Of a stretch of DNA of 64,000 nucleotides, positions 46,204-53,663 are shown piece after piece. The stretch lies in the NCBI RefSeq assembly GCF_008017545.1, contig NZ_VRTZ01000001.1, positions 124,001-188,000 of the forward strand. Direction: 5' to 3'. The notes beneath the pieces are model-generated. The model saw only the letters and a list, made by a program, of their open reading frames with translations, ran no database searches and was not told the DNA's origin. The translations under genes were made by a program, and so were the position numbers. Numbering within the stretch: position 1 is the first letter of the stretch; every line of letters begins with the position of its first letter. This DNA comes from Homoserinibacter sp. GY 40078. Its GTDB lineage: Bacteria; Actinomycetota; Actinomycetes; Actinomycetales; Microbacteriaceae.

Positions 46204-46316
46204 TCCCCTACATGTTGTGGTTCGGCGTGTCGCCGATTCCTGTTCATGGAACCATGAGCCACCGACATTTCGAGCGTCCCTCGGCTGTGCGCATATCCTG
46301 GGGCGGGAGGTTGCGC

Positions 46317-46940
46317 ATGAGCGAGAACACGACATCTGCGGCGGCACCGGGGTGGTACCCGGACGGATCCGGTGGGCACCGCTGGTGGGATGGCCGCGCG
46401 TGGACGGAGCACGTCTCCCTGCCCACCGGCGCGGCCCCGGCGGCCGAGCCCGTGCCGTTGCCTGAGGGCACGCGCATCGACACGGTGGCCATCTGGGTGG
46501 TGTCGCTCGCGATGCTCGTTGCGACGACGCCCGCCTTCTTCCTGTTCGACGTCCAGGGATACATGGCCGGCTTCTTCCCGGATCCGGTGACCGGATATCC
46601 CACAGGGATCGGCAATTCGATGTCGATCTTCGTGACCTACATGATCGTCGCGTACGCGTTGCAGGCGGTGGGCTACGTCGCGACGGTGCTCAGCGCACGC
46701 GCGGACTACCGCCACCTGATCTCGGTCGGCGTCGTGCGCCCCTTCCATTGGGCGTTCGCATTCATCCCCTGGGTGCTCGTCTATCTCATCGGGCGACATG
46801 TCGTGCTGCGGCGCGTGAGCCGCACCTCGGGGGCACCGCTGTGGGTCAACGTCGGCCTCACGATCCTGCAGTTCATCGGATCGATGATCTGGGCCTCCAC
46901 CGCGATGGTGGGCGTCTTCGCCGAGCTGCCCTTCAGCTGA
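46317..46940 (+). CDS. DUF2510-domain membrane protein
   Basis: A 207-aa protein beginning with a DUF2510 tryptophan-rich segment (APGWYPDGSGGHRWWDGRAW), then four predicted transmembrane helices. DUF2510 occurs at the cytoplasmic end of many actinobacterial membrane proteins; its function is unknown. The ATG at 46317 is chosen for the GGAGG site eight bases upstream; longer frames run into the small-gene promoter. Confidence 0.8.
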   Translation: MSENTTSAAAPGWYPDGSGGHRWWDGRAWTEHVSLPTGAAPAAEPVPLPEGTRIDTVAIWVVSLAMLVATTPAFFLFDVQGYMAGFFPDPVTGYPTGIGNSMSIFVTYMIVAYALQAVGYVATVLSARADYRHLISVGVVRPFHWAFAFIPWVLVYLIGRHVVLRRVSRTSGAPLWVNVGLTILQFIGSMIWASTAMVGVFAELPFS

Positions 46941-46956
46941 CCACGGGCGCGATCGG

Positions 46957-47370
46957 TCAGGCGGCCTGCAGCCCGCGGACGCCGAGGTGCCAGAGGACGC
47001 CGAACGCGTCGATCACCTCGAGCGTGGCGGTGTGGTCGGTCCGCGGCTCCGCCACCAGGACCCGCCCATGCTCTTCTGCGAGCACCGCGACCGCCTGACG
47101 CCTGGCCGGCTCGGGCAGCAGGAGGACGATGCCCGTCGTCGCCTCAGCACCTCGGGGGTGGGCTCCCGGCGAGTCGCCGAGCACCAGTCGCGCACCGAAC
47201 ACTTCGAGCTCGGCGCGGGCGATGTGGTCGGCGAGACGCGCGGGGTGGAGGGCTTGAGCGTCGCGATAGCGGAGCAGCGTGAGGATGTTGGCGTCGAATG
47301 CGGCGACGTAGGTCTCGATGGCGGTCTCGCAGTCCCCGTCGAAGGTGAGGTGCTGCTCGAGGGTGGCCAT
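46957..47370 (-). CDS. VOC/glyoxalase-superfamily protein (PhnB-like)
   Basis: A 137-aa protein of the vicinal-oxygen-chelate superfamily, PhnB-like: LEQHLTFDGDCETAIETYVA at the start, GARLVLGDSPGAHP in the middle, and the closing DAFGVLWHLGV. Such proteins bind small molecules or metals; most are uncharacterised. It converges with the DUF2510 gene. Confidence 0.78.
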   Translation of the reverse strand: MATLEQHLTFDGDCETAIETYVAAFDANILTLLRYRDAQALHPARLADHIARAELEVFGARLVLGDSPGAHPRGAEATTGIVLLLPEPARRQAVAVLAEEHGRVLVAEPRTDHTATLEVIDAFGVLWHLGVRGLQAA

Positions 47371-47416
47371 CGTCTGTCTCCTGTCGGCACGCTCCTAGCG
47401 GCCCGGTGTTCCGAGT

Positions 47417-47638
47417 GGGTGTGGCGGGCAGCTGCAGCCCGCCACACCCGGATCGCCGCGACACCCGACGTCGCGGCGATGGGCCGCCGCCCGGCGGATG
47501 CAGGCCGGGCGGCGGGAGGGGAATGGATCCGGACCCCCGTCCGTATCCGAGATCCATTTCAGTCGTTCGGCGGCACACCTCAGCCGGATTTCGACCCGCT
47601 TACGTGCAGAGACCCCCGAACTTGAGTGTTCGGGGGTC
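47417..47638. repeat. Four consecutive perfect hairpins in a 316-bp non-coding gap
   Basis: H1 47417-47449 (13-bp stem), H2 47454-47478 (9-bp), H3 47484-47515 (12-bp) and H4 47611-47638 (10-bp, GACCCCCGAA with TTCGGGGGTC) stand in a row between the signal peptidase gene end and the VOC gene start. H4 is the likely terminator of the surface-protein operon. A TTACGTGCA motif (47600-47608) precedes H4. No gene is visible in this gap. Confidence 0.75.
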
Positions 47639-47686
47639 GCACTGCACCCGATTTTGGGCCGGTTTCAGTGCACGGAGGCCGACACG

Positions 47687-48325
47687 TCAGCGTCGCCGGC
47701 GTCCACGGCGACGGATGTCGACCGAGAACGCGAGCAGCACTGCCACGCCGAAGATCACGATGCCTGCGATGCCGAACGGTGTGCGGAGCATCATCGCCAG
47801 GAGCCCGAGGCCCGGCACCACTCCGATGACGCGGCCCGCGTGCGCCACATCGTAGGGATCGGGGTCTGCGGAGGCGTTGGCATCGCCGCGAAGGGTCAGC
47901 CGCATCGCGCCGTCCACCGGCTCCATGTCGACGATCCGGTGGGTCACGAGGCCGCCCCCGCCGGGCTGGGGCACCGTGACCACGTCGCCGACCTGCAGTT
48001 CGCCCGCGGCGACGTCGGTCGTGAGCACGAGCGCGCCGGTGGGAATCTGAGGCTCCATGGAGCCCGAGATGACGATCTGCGGACGGATGCCGAAGAGGGT
48101 CGCCGCGAGGAACAGCACGAGGCAGGCCGCGCCGATCGCCGCGGCGATCCACAGCACCGCGGAACGGAGGATCGAGACGACGCTCGCCCACCCACCCGTA
48201 CCCTGCCGCGGAGTGTGGTCGGCGTCGGCACGGCGCGGGGCGCGGACCGCCGATGCCGCTCGGCGAGGGCGCACGGATCGTGCGACGAGTCCGCGTCGCA
48301 TCTCACGGGGCATCACGTGCGTCAT
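47687..48325 (-). CDS. Signal peptidase I, SipW/ER type
   Basis: A 212-aa membrane protease with an N-terminal helix (LWIAAAIGAACLVLFLAATL), catalytic S89 in ISGSMEP and H129 in VTHRIVD (His in place of the usual Lys, the ER-type/SipW signature), RGDANASADPDP, and a C-terminal helix. SipW processes TasA-like fibre proteins. It is the last gene of the operon; the start overlaps the upstream stop by four bases (ATGA). Confidence 0.92.
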   Translation of the reverse strand: MTHVMPREMRRGLVARSVRPRRAASAVRAPRRADADHTPRQGTGGWASVVSILRSAVLWIAAAIGAACLVLFLAATLFGIRPQIVISGSMEPQIPTGALVLTTDVAAGELQVGDVVTVPQPGGGGLVTHRIVDMEPVDGAMRLTLRGDANASADPDPYDVAHAGRVIGVVPGLGLLAMMLRTPFGIAGIVIFGVAVLLAFSVDIRRRGRRRR

Positions 48326-48993
48326 CGGGCCACCGCCGTGATCACGAGATCCGTCGTTGTCGTCCCGGATCGGTGAGTCCGCGACGCGGCATTGTCGAGC
48401 ATGTGCAGGGTGAGCGTGAGGGTTCCCCGGGAGGCCGCCGGACCCGCCCATTCGGCTCCGTCGGCCAGGCCCGCCGAGCCGCGAGGATCGAGCGCTACCT
48501 CGGTGGTCGCGAGGTCCGCGATTGGGATACCGCGGTCGGGGTGGTCGGGATCGCCGAACAGCACGTCGCTGCCGTCTGCATCGGTCCAGCGCGCGGAGAC
48601 ACGCAGCAGCTCGGGCACGTCGCTCGTGATCGTCGGGACGATCTCGAGAGCGGCGGGAATCTTGGGTGAGTTGTTGAAGACCGTAATGGTCATGTCGGAT
48701 GTTCCTCCGGGAATGAGGCGGGCGGTGGGAAAGGATCCGTCGATGCGCGTGTCGGGTCGGATGACCGTGTGGCCGTCCGTTTCGATCACGCCGACGGAGA
48801 ACTCCGAATGCAGCTGCATGCGCAGGGTGCCGGAGTCGATGAGAGCCGCGGATGTGGTGAGGACTCCGCCTGCTGACGCGAGGATCGCGACAGCACCGAG
48901 AGCGCTGGATACGGCCGCGATCCGCTGGCGGCGTCGGCGGCTGCGGCGCTCGCGACGGATGTGGTCACGGGTGGGGACGTCGGAGGCGTTCAT
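48322..48993 (-). CDS. Exported protein with SipW-type signal (TasA/camelysin-like)
   Basis: A 223-aa protein. A basic N terminus and hydrophobic stretch (AVSSALGAVAILASAGGVLT) are followed by TTSAALIDSGTL, a SipW-type processing context. The mature part is predicted beta-rich, as in TasA/camelysin. It is in a chain of four-base ATGA overlaps with the signal peptidase and the next gene. Likely a fibre or surface component. Confidence 0.75.
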   Translation of the reverse strand: MNASDVPTRDHIRRERRSRRRRQRIAAVSSALGAVAILASAGGVLTTSAALIDSGTLRMQLHSEFSVGVIETDGHTVIRPDTRIDGSFPTARLIPGGTSDMTITVFNNSPKIPAALEIVPTITSDVPELLRVSARWTDADGSDVLFGDPDHPDRGIPIADLATTEVALDPRGSAGLADGAEWAGPAASRGTLTLTLHMLDNAASRTHRSGTTTTDLVITAVAR

Positions 48994-49595
48994 GCTCGCT
49001 CCTCTGTCTCGCCGTCGCGACGGCGACGTGCCGCCAGGAACCAGAGCAGAAGACCGGCCGCGACCAGCGGTACCCCGACGGCGGCGGCCCCCAGGGCGAC
49101 TCCCGATGCGGCGAGTCCGTCACTGGATGCCGTGCCAGCCGGATCCGCGGTCTGGGCGCTCACGCGCCACTCGACGGATGCTGTGGCGTCGCGGTAGCGA
49201 TCGTCCGCCTCGAGCGGGAGCGCAAGCCTGCCGGTCACACGCACCGTCTCTCCGGGAGCGAGGATTCCGAGGCTCGTCGATCCCGAATCGGCGATGTCGT
49301 GACCGCCGCGAACGATGGGCACACCGTCGATGGTGAACGTCACCTCAGCGGGGTGCGGGCCCGCCAGCAGCGCCCCCGTCGCGTCGCTGACCTCGAACGC
49401 CACGCGAGCGGCGCTTCCACTCGTGTTGGTCACGGTGAACGCCCACTCGCGAGCGTGTCCGGGAACCGGACTCGCGAGCTGGGCGCGGGTCGAGGACACC
49501 TCGACGGCCGGGGCGAGTGCCCGCGCAGGCGCGGCTCCGAGCCCGAGGATCGCCACGAGAGCGACGGTGAAGGTGATTCGGCTCGACGCGTTCAT
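48990..49595 (-). CDS. Exported protein with C-terminal membrane anchor
   Basis: A 201-aa protein with a conventional signal peptide (FTVALVAILGLGAAPARALA), a beta-sandwich-like extracytoplasmic domain (REWAFTVTNTSGSAARVAFE) and a C-terminal transmembrane helix (LGAAAVGVPLVAAGLLLWFL) with a basic tail. It may anchor or chaperone the fibre. Overlaps both neighbours by four bases. Confidence 0.78.
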   Translation of the reverse strand: MNASSRITFTVALVAILGLGAAPARALAPAVEVSSTRAQLASPVPGHAREWAFTVTNTSGSAARVAFEVSDATGALLAGPHPAEVTFTIDGVPIVRGGHDIADSGSTSLGILAPGETVRVTGRLALPLEADDRYRDATASVEWRVSAQTADPAGTASSDGLAASGVALGAAAVGVPLVAAGLLLWFLAARRRRDGETEERA

Positions 49596-50275
49596 GAGAA
49601 GTCGCCCTCCACGGTGAACCGCTCGCCGGTGATCGTCTCGCCCGAGACCGCGGCGCGGATATTGAACGCGCCCTGTCGGTACGCCTCCGGGGGTGCGTCG
49701 TGTGCGAACCAGAGAAGTATCGTCAGATAGATGGGCTTCCCGTCCTCCGGGAGTCGTCCGAGGTGGGCACCACGCCCACCATTGAGATCCGCGATCTCAA
49801 CGGGGCTGATCGGGATGCCCCCGGCCATCACCTGCCTCGCGTCGGCGTAGACACTGACCCGAAGGGAGTCCCATACGACAGAGGGCACACCCGGGTTCTC
49901 AAGGGTCAGCCATGCGTCGGCCGTTGCCGAGCCCGGTCGTGCCTGAAGGTCGAGGTAGAGAATCGCGGCGCCATCGAGCGACGGCTCGACGGTCGGCTCG
50001 TTGACCAGCGCGCGCAACGTGCGTCGTTCGGGCACGTTCGTGAACACCTTCGGCGCGGACGGGTCAGAGTAGTCGTCGGACGCGGCCGGGCCCTGGGCCA
50101 CGTCGATGTGTCCGGACTGCGTGCCCTGCACTCGTATCGTCTCGACGAATGCAGCGCTCGTGAGTCCGGCAGAGGACGCCAGAAGGACGCCACCACCCAC
50201 GAGGAGCACGAGTGACGGAACGGCCCGAGGGATGCGGAAGATGGTCCGGGGCGCGGATGAGCGGTGCCTGCTCAT
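49592..50275 (-). CDS. Exported protein with SipW-type signal
   Basis: A 227-aa protein with hydrophobic stretch SLVLLVGGGVLLASSAGLTS followed by AAFVETIRVQGTQSG, a SipW-type cleavage context resembling that of TasA-family proteins. The rest has no recognised family. Overlaps both neighbours by four bases; likely a minor fibre subunit. Confidence 0.75.
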   Translation of the reverse strand: MSRHRSSAPRTIFRIPRAVPSLVLLVGGGVLLASSAGLTSAAFVETIRVQGTQSGHIDVAQGPAASDDYSDPSAPKVFTNVPERRTLRALVNEPTVEPSLDGAAILYLDLQARPGSATADAWLTLENPGVPSVVWDSLRVSVYADARQVMAGGIPISPVEIADLNGGRGAHLGRLPEDGKPIYLTILLWFAHDAPPEAYRQGAFNIRAAVSGETITGERFTVEGDFS

Positions 50276-50850
50276 CGGTTCTCCCCCCGCATCTCGATGG
50301 AGACGCGCGTGTACGCGCCGTTGTAGCGGTTGTCGACCGATTGCGGCAGAGCGAGCGTGACCGTGAGCTCAGCGTGCTCTGAGGCGGCGAGCACACCGAG
50401 GGGCACGCTGCCCGCGAGGTCGCTGCCCGCGACACCGTCGAGCAGTGTGCGTCCATCGCATTCGACGGTGAACTCGATGGCATCGAAGAGATCGATGTCG
50501 GCCGAATCGGGGTCGACGATCGTCATCGTGATGGCGGCGGATGCCTCGCTGCTCGCGTTCTGGACGCCGATCGCGTACGTGCGGCGGGAACCGGGCGCGA
50601 GCCCGGCGTCGCCATCCGCGACCTCCACGTCGACGCCGACGGGGTTGCCCTGCGCCCACACGGCGTCGGCGGAGAGACGGTCGGCCTCGGCGCCAGTCAC
50701 GCGGATGTCGAACGGCACCGATGCGGGATGGAAGTCGGCGTTGCCGACGATGACGCCGACCATTGCCGCTCCCGCGACGCCCCAGCCGAGCGTGACGAGG
50801 ACGCCGCTCGCCGCGGCGAGGCGACCGCGGATGCCCGTGGTGATAGTCAT
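50272..50850 (-). CDS. Exported protein with SipW-type signal
   Basis: A 192-aa protein: a hydrophobic signal (LAAASGVLVTLGWGVAGAAM) then a beta-rich domain with AIGVQNASSEASAAITMTIV, resembling a camelysin-like fold. It follows the propeller gene by 24 bp and overlaps the next gene by four bases. Likely a minor fibre or adaptor subunit; no family recognised. Confidence 0.7.
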   Translation of the reverse strand: MTITTGIRGRLAAASGVLVTLGWGVAGAAMVGVIVGNADFHPASVPFDIRVTGAEADRLSADAVWAQGNPVGVDVEVADGDAGLAPGSRRTYAIGVQNASSEASAAITMTIVDPDSADIDLFDAIEFTVECDGRTLLDGVAGSDLAGSVPLGVLAASEHAELTVTLALPQSVDNRYNGAYTRVSIEMRGENR

Positions 50851-50874
50851 GTGTCGTCCTTCCTCGGGTCCGAA

Positions 50875-52527
50875 TCAGCGAACGCGAAGGGTTCTGCTCG
50901 TCGGAGTCGTGACCGGCGTGCCGAAGATGTTGTCGGGTGTCCGAGTGCGGAAGTCGGTGATGCGGGTGACCGCGACGGCGGCGTAGTCGTAGCAGGTGAC
51001 GAAGTCGTGCCCGATGACCCGACCCGCGCCCCATGCCCAGACCTTGCCGTTGGCGCTCTCAGCCCACGTGGAGCAGACGCCGGCATAGAGCCGCACGATG
51101 TCGGTCGGGACGTTGTTGACCTTCTGCGGAAGGAGCACGTCCGTCGCGCCGGTCTTGGAGCAGTCCGCGACACCGGTGGGGGCGCTCACCGCCTCGCAGT
51201 AGGGGTTGCGACCCCATGCCATGACCGTGCCGTCGAGCATGAGTGCCTTCAAACTGCCGATGCCGGCGACCACATGGTCGACACCGCGGAGGGCAACCGC
51301 CGGCCGGTATCCGCTTCCCGCGACCCGGTAATCGGTGCTCGTGGAGGTCCGGCCGAGGAGAGGGGCGCCCGAAACGGTCTCCGTCGCGACCCGCCACGTG
51401 TAGAGGTCGTGGTCCGCGAGGAGCATCCGGGGAGCCCGGGCGGAGAAGCCGAACTGGCGGACCGGGCATCCCGAGGTGTCGACGAGCTCGGGCTTGGCGA
51501 CCGGCTTCGCGCATACGGCGAGGTCGCGGCCCTTCATGTGCGTCACGATCGACTGGTAGCGCGCCGTTCGATCTGTCTCGGTGAGAAGCACCGACTCGTC
51601 GTAGGTTCGTCCCTGCGCGTCACGGTAGAGCTGCGGATACGCGTCGAAAAGTGCGCGGTTCGCGGGCTCGTTGAGCAACGGGCAGCGCTGCTCGACCTGA
51701 ATGGCGTTGACGCCGGCGTTGTCGTATCCCCAGGTGTAGATGAGCCCGTTCGTGGCGACAGCGGCCGCACCATTGGTGCCGCCCCAGATGCTGTGCCAGG
51801 TCACGGTGCCGCCGTCGTTGGCTCCGGTGCACACACCCGCGCCGGGCAACACGGCCACCGTATTCGCGACCGTCGGGTACTTCGCGACGGTGGACAGGGG
51901 CAGGTTCTGGTACTCGTGGCCCCACGCCCACATTCGGCCCTGCTCGTCGAGCGCGAGGAATTGGTTCTCGATGATCTCGAGGTCGATGATCCGGGGCAGC
52001 GAGGCTCCGGCCTCGGTCTGCACGATGCCCGGCGAGTAGGGCGCGTTCCCCGTGAGCGCGCCTCTGCCGATGTAGTGGGAACCGGCGGCATGGCAGGGGA
52101 GCACCGAACCCCACGTCCACACGCGCCCCTGGGAGTCGAGCGCCGCGAAGGCGGTGCAGTTGGTCCACGTGATCGTGGAGAAGTCGTTGGTGGTACCCAT
52201 GGCATCGACGATCACGGTGCCCGCGGGGAAGGAGACCTTCGTGGGCTTCGAATCGGCCGCGACCGACTGGTTGCCGGCGCCGTCGCCCCACGTGCGCTTG
52301 CCGCCGAGGTAGAGCTCGCCGGTCGACGAGAGGTAGAGGACCGATGCGCCGGACTGATCCTGCCGAACCGGCATGAGCGGCGGGGTGTCCGTCGCGTAGG
52401 TGCCGACGATGTAGGTCGTGTCACGGAAACCGGCGATCGCGGAGGGGACGGCCGCGATCGCGACGACCCCGGCGACGGCGACGATGCCTGCCGCGATTCG
52501 CAGGTTGCGGGTGCGCAAGGAGACCAT
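50875..52527 (-). CDS. Exported RCC1-like beta-propeller protein
   Basis: A 550-aa protein with a signal (IAAGIVAVAGVVAIAAVPSA) then GFRDTTYIVGTYAT. The body has at least six RCC1-type blade motifs: VWTWGSV, MWAWGHE, IYTWGYDN, LYTWRV, VMAWGRN and VWAWGAG. Extracellular RCC1-like propellers often mediate binding, so this may be the adhesive tip of the fibre. It heads a six-gene operon with three further SipW-type candidates, the anchored protein and the signal peptidase. TTRCGTGY motifs lie 119-186 bases upstream. Confidence 0.8.
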   Translation of the reverse strand: MVSLRTRNLRIAAGIVAVAGVVAIAAVPSAIAGFRDTTYIVGTYATDTPPLMPVRQDQSGASVLYLSSTGELYLGGKRTWGDGAGNQSVAADSKPTKVSFPAGTVIVDAMGTTNDFSTITWTNCTAFAALDSQGRVWTWGSVLPCHAAGSHYIGRGALTGNAPYSPGIVQTEAGASLPRIIDLEIIENQFLALDEQGRMWAWGHEYQNLPLSTVAKYPTVANTVAVLPGAGVCTGANDGGTVTWHSIWGGTNGAAAVATNGLIYTWGYDNAGVNAIQVEQRCPLLNEPANRALFDAYPQLYRDAQGRTYDESVLLTETDRTARYQSIVTHMKGRDLAVCAKPVAKPELVDTSGCPVRQFGFSARAPRMLLADHDLYTWRVATETVSGAPLLGRTSTSTDYRVAGSGYRPAVALRGVDHVVAGIGSLKALMLDGTVMAWGRNPYCEAVSAPTGVADCSKTGATDVLLPQKVNNVPTDIVRLYAGVCSTWAESANGKVWAWGAGRVIGHDFVTCYDYAAVAVTRITDFRTRTPDNIFGTPVTTPTSRTLRVR

Positions 52528-52645
52528 GACGGATCCGATCTGTCGACGAGGTACGGACGGGCCGCGGGGGCGGCGCCAGGTCCGACGGTGGGGGCGATTC
52601 CAGACTGCCGGGGCGATCCGGCACTGCAGACGCGTTTGCGGCGAG

Positions 52646-52713
52646 CTACGTGTTCAGACGCGTGATTTGCGTGTCAACGGGCGCGCACTGCACCCGTTTG
52701 GCGAGACACGTAA
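52646..52713. promoter_or_regulatory. TTRCGTGY-type motifs upstream of propeller operon
   Basis: CTACGTGTT (52646-52654), TTGCGTGTC (52667-52675) and GACACGTAA (52705-52713, the reverse complement of TTACGTGTC) are three variants of the motif that recurs around this cluster. They lie in the 269-bp gap between propeller and major subunit genes. Likely regulator binding sites, by analogy. Confidence 0.4.
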
Positions 52714-52753
52714 GGCTCCCTGCGGGTGGATTGCCGTGTGACACGGCGGAGAG

Positions 52754-52788
52754 GTCGGCGGCCCGTGTTTGGCACACGAGCCGCCGAC
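52754..52788 (-). terminator. Terminator after the major subunit gene
   Basis: GTCGGCGGC and GCCGCCGAC (9 bp), extended inside by CGTGT/ACACG, form a long hairpin eight bases after the stop codon at 52797. It makes the subunit gene a separate transcription unit from the propeller operon. Confidence 0.75.
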
Positions 52789-52796
52789 TCGAGTGA

Positions 52797-53477
52797 CTAG
52801 ACGGTCTGGCCGTCGATGCGGGCCTGCACGGAGACGCCGCCGCCGTTCGCGGCGTCCGCGTCGGCCTGGGTCGCACCGGCGTCGAGCCACACCTTGACGA
52901 CGATGACGTTGCCCTCACCCGCGGCGAGCGGGGTCAGGTTGTGCTTCGAGGTCTTCGTTCCGCTGAAGCTCAGGTCGCTGCCGTAGCTGAGACCACCCGC
53001 CGCGAGCGCGTCGTCGGTCTCGGCGACCGAGAACCGGATGAGCTTCGCATAGGCGTCGTTCTTGGCCTTCTGCGCCGGGTCGCTATCGGCGGCGGTGGCG
53101 TTCTCGAGCGTGATCCAGGCGGCGTCGGCGTCAAGCTTCTCCGAGGCGTTCTTCACCGGAATGCGGACGTAGACCGGCGCGCCACCCGGCACGAGGGCGT
53201 CGGCGCCGGCGAGCGGGACGATGTCCTCCGCGGTCGGGTTGGCATCGCTCCAGTTGGCGACATCGGCGATGGTGTTCTCCTGGCCGCTGGAGAAAGCGAG
53301 GTCGAAGGCCGTCTCCGAGCCACCGAATCCGCCCGAACCGTTCAGGTTGAGCAGACCGTAGTCCATCCAGGTAGCAGCCGTGAGAAGGCCGCCGACTCCG
53401 AGCAGGGCGCCCGCAGCCAGGACTGCACGCTTACGGCCGGTGCGCTTCGGGGTTGAGGGGGTGTCGATCGCGGTCAC
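52797..53477 (-). CDS. TasA/camelysin-like major fibre subunit candidate
   Basis: A 226-aa protein with an alternate-type signal (AVLAAGALLGVGGLLTAATW then MDYGLLNLNGSGGFGGSETA) close to that of SipW-dependent proteins. The mature part is Ala/Asp-rich and beta-rich (VRIPVKNASEKLDADAAWITL, GNVIVVKVWLD), as in TasA. It is transcribed alone with its own terminator, as expected of an abundant subunit. GTG start with GAAAGGACC upstream. Direct homology not proven. Confidence 0.75.
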   Translation of the reverse strand: MTAIDTPSTPKRTGRKRAVLAAGALLGVGGLLTAATWMDYGLLNLNGSGGFGGSETAFDLAFSSGQENTIADVANWSDANPTAEDIVPLAGADALVPGGAPVYVRIPVKNASEKLDADAAWITLENATAADSDPAQKAKNDAYAKLIRFSVAETDDALAAGGLSYGSDLSFSGTKTSKHNLTPLAAGEGNVIVVKVWLDAGATQADADAANGGGVSVQARIDGQTV

Positions 53478-53592
53478 GCGAAGGTCCTTTCAGTTGGGGT
53501 CCGGTGCATTAGGGCGCGTCGGCACCGACGAGGAATGCGCCGCAGTGATCCCCTCACAGATCGCGTCACACGCAGACGCGGTTCACGCACTC

Positions 53593-53660
53593 TTAAGTGC
53601 ATCGCGGCGCGAATTACGTGCAGAAGCGCATGCACTTAACCCAGATCTGGGAGCACGCAA
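53593..53660. promoter_or_regulatory. Inverted-repeat control region upstream of the major subunit gene
   Basis: TTAAGTGCAT (53593-53602) and ATGCACTTAA (53630-53639) form a perfect 10-bp inverted repeat. TTACGTGCA (53614-53622) lies in its middle, and AGCACGCAA (53652-53660, reverse complement TTGCGTGCT) beyond. The region is 116-183 bases upstream of the start codon, between the regulator gene end and the subunit gene. Probably where the LuxR regulator binds. Confidence 0.5.
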
Positions 53661-53663
53661 GGC

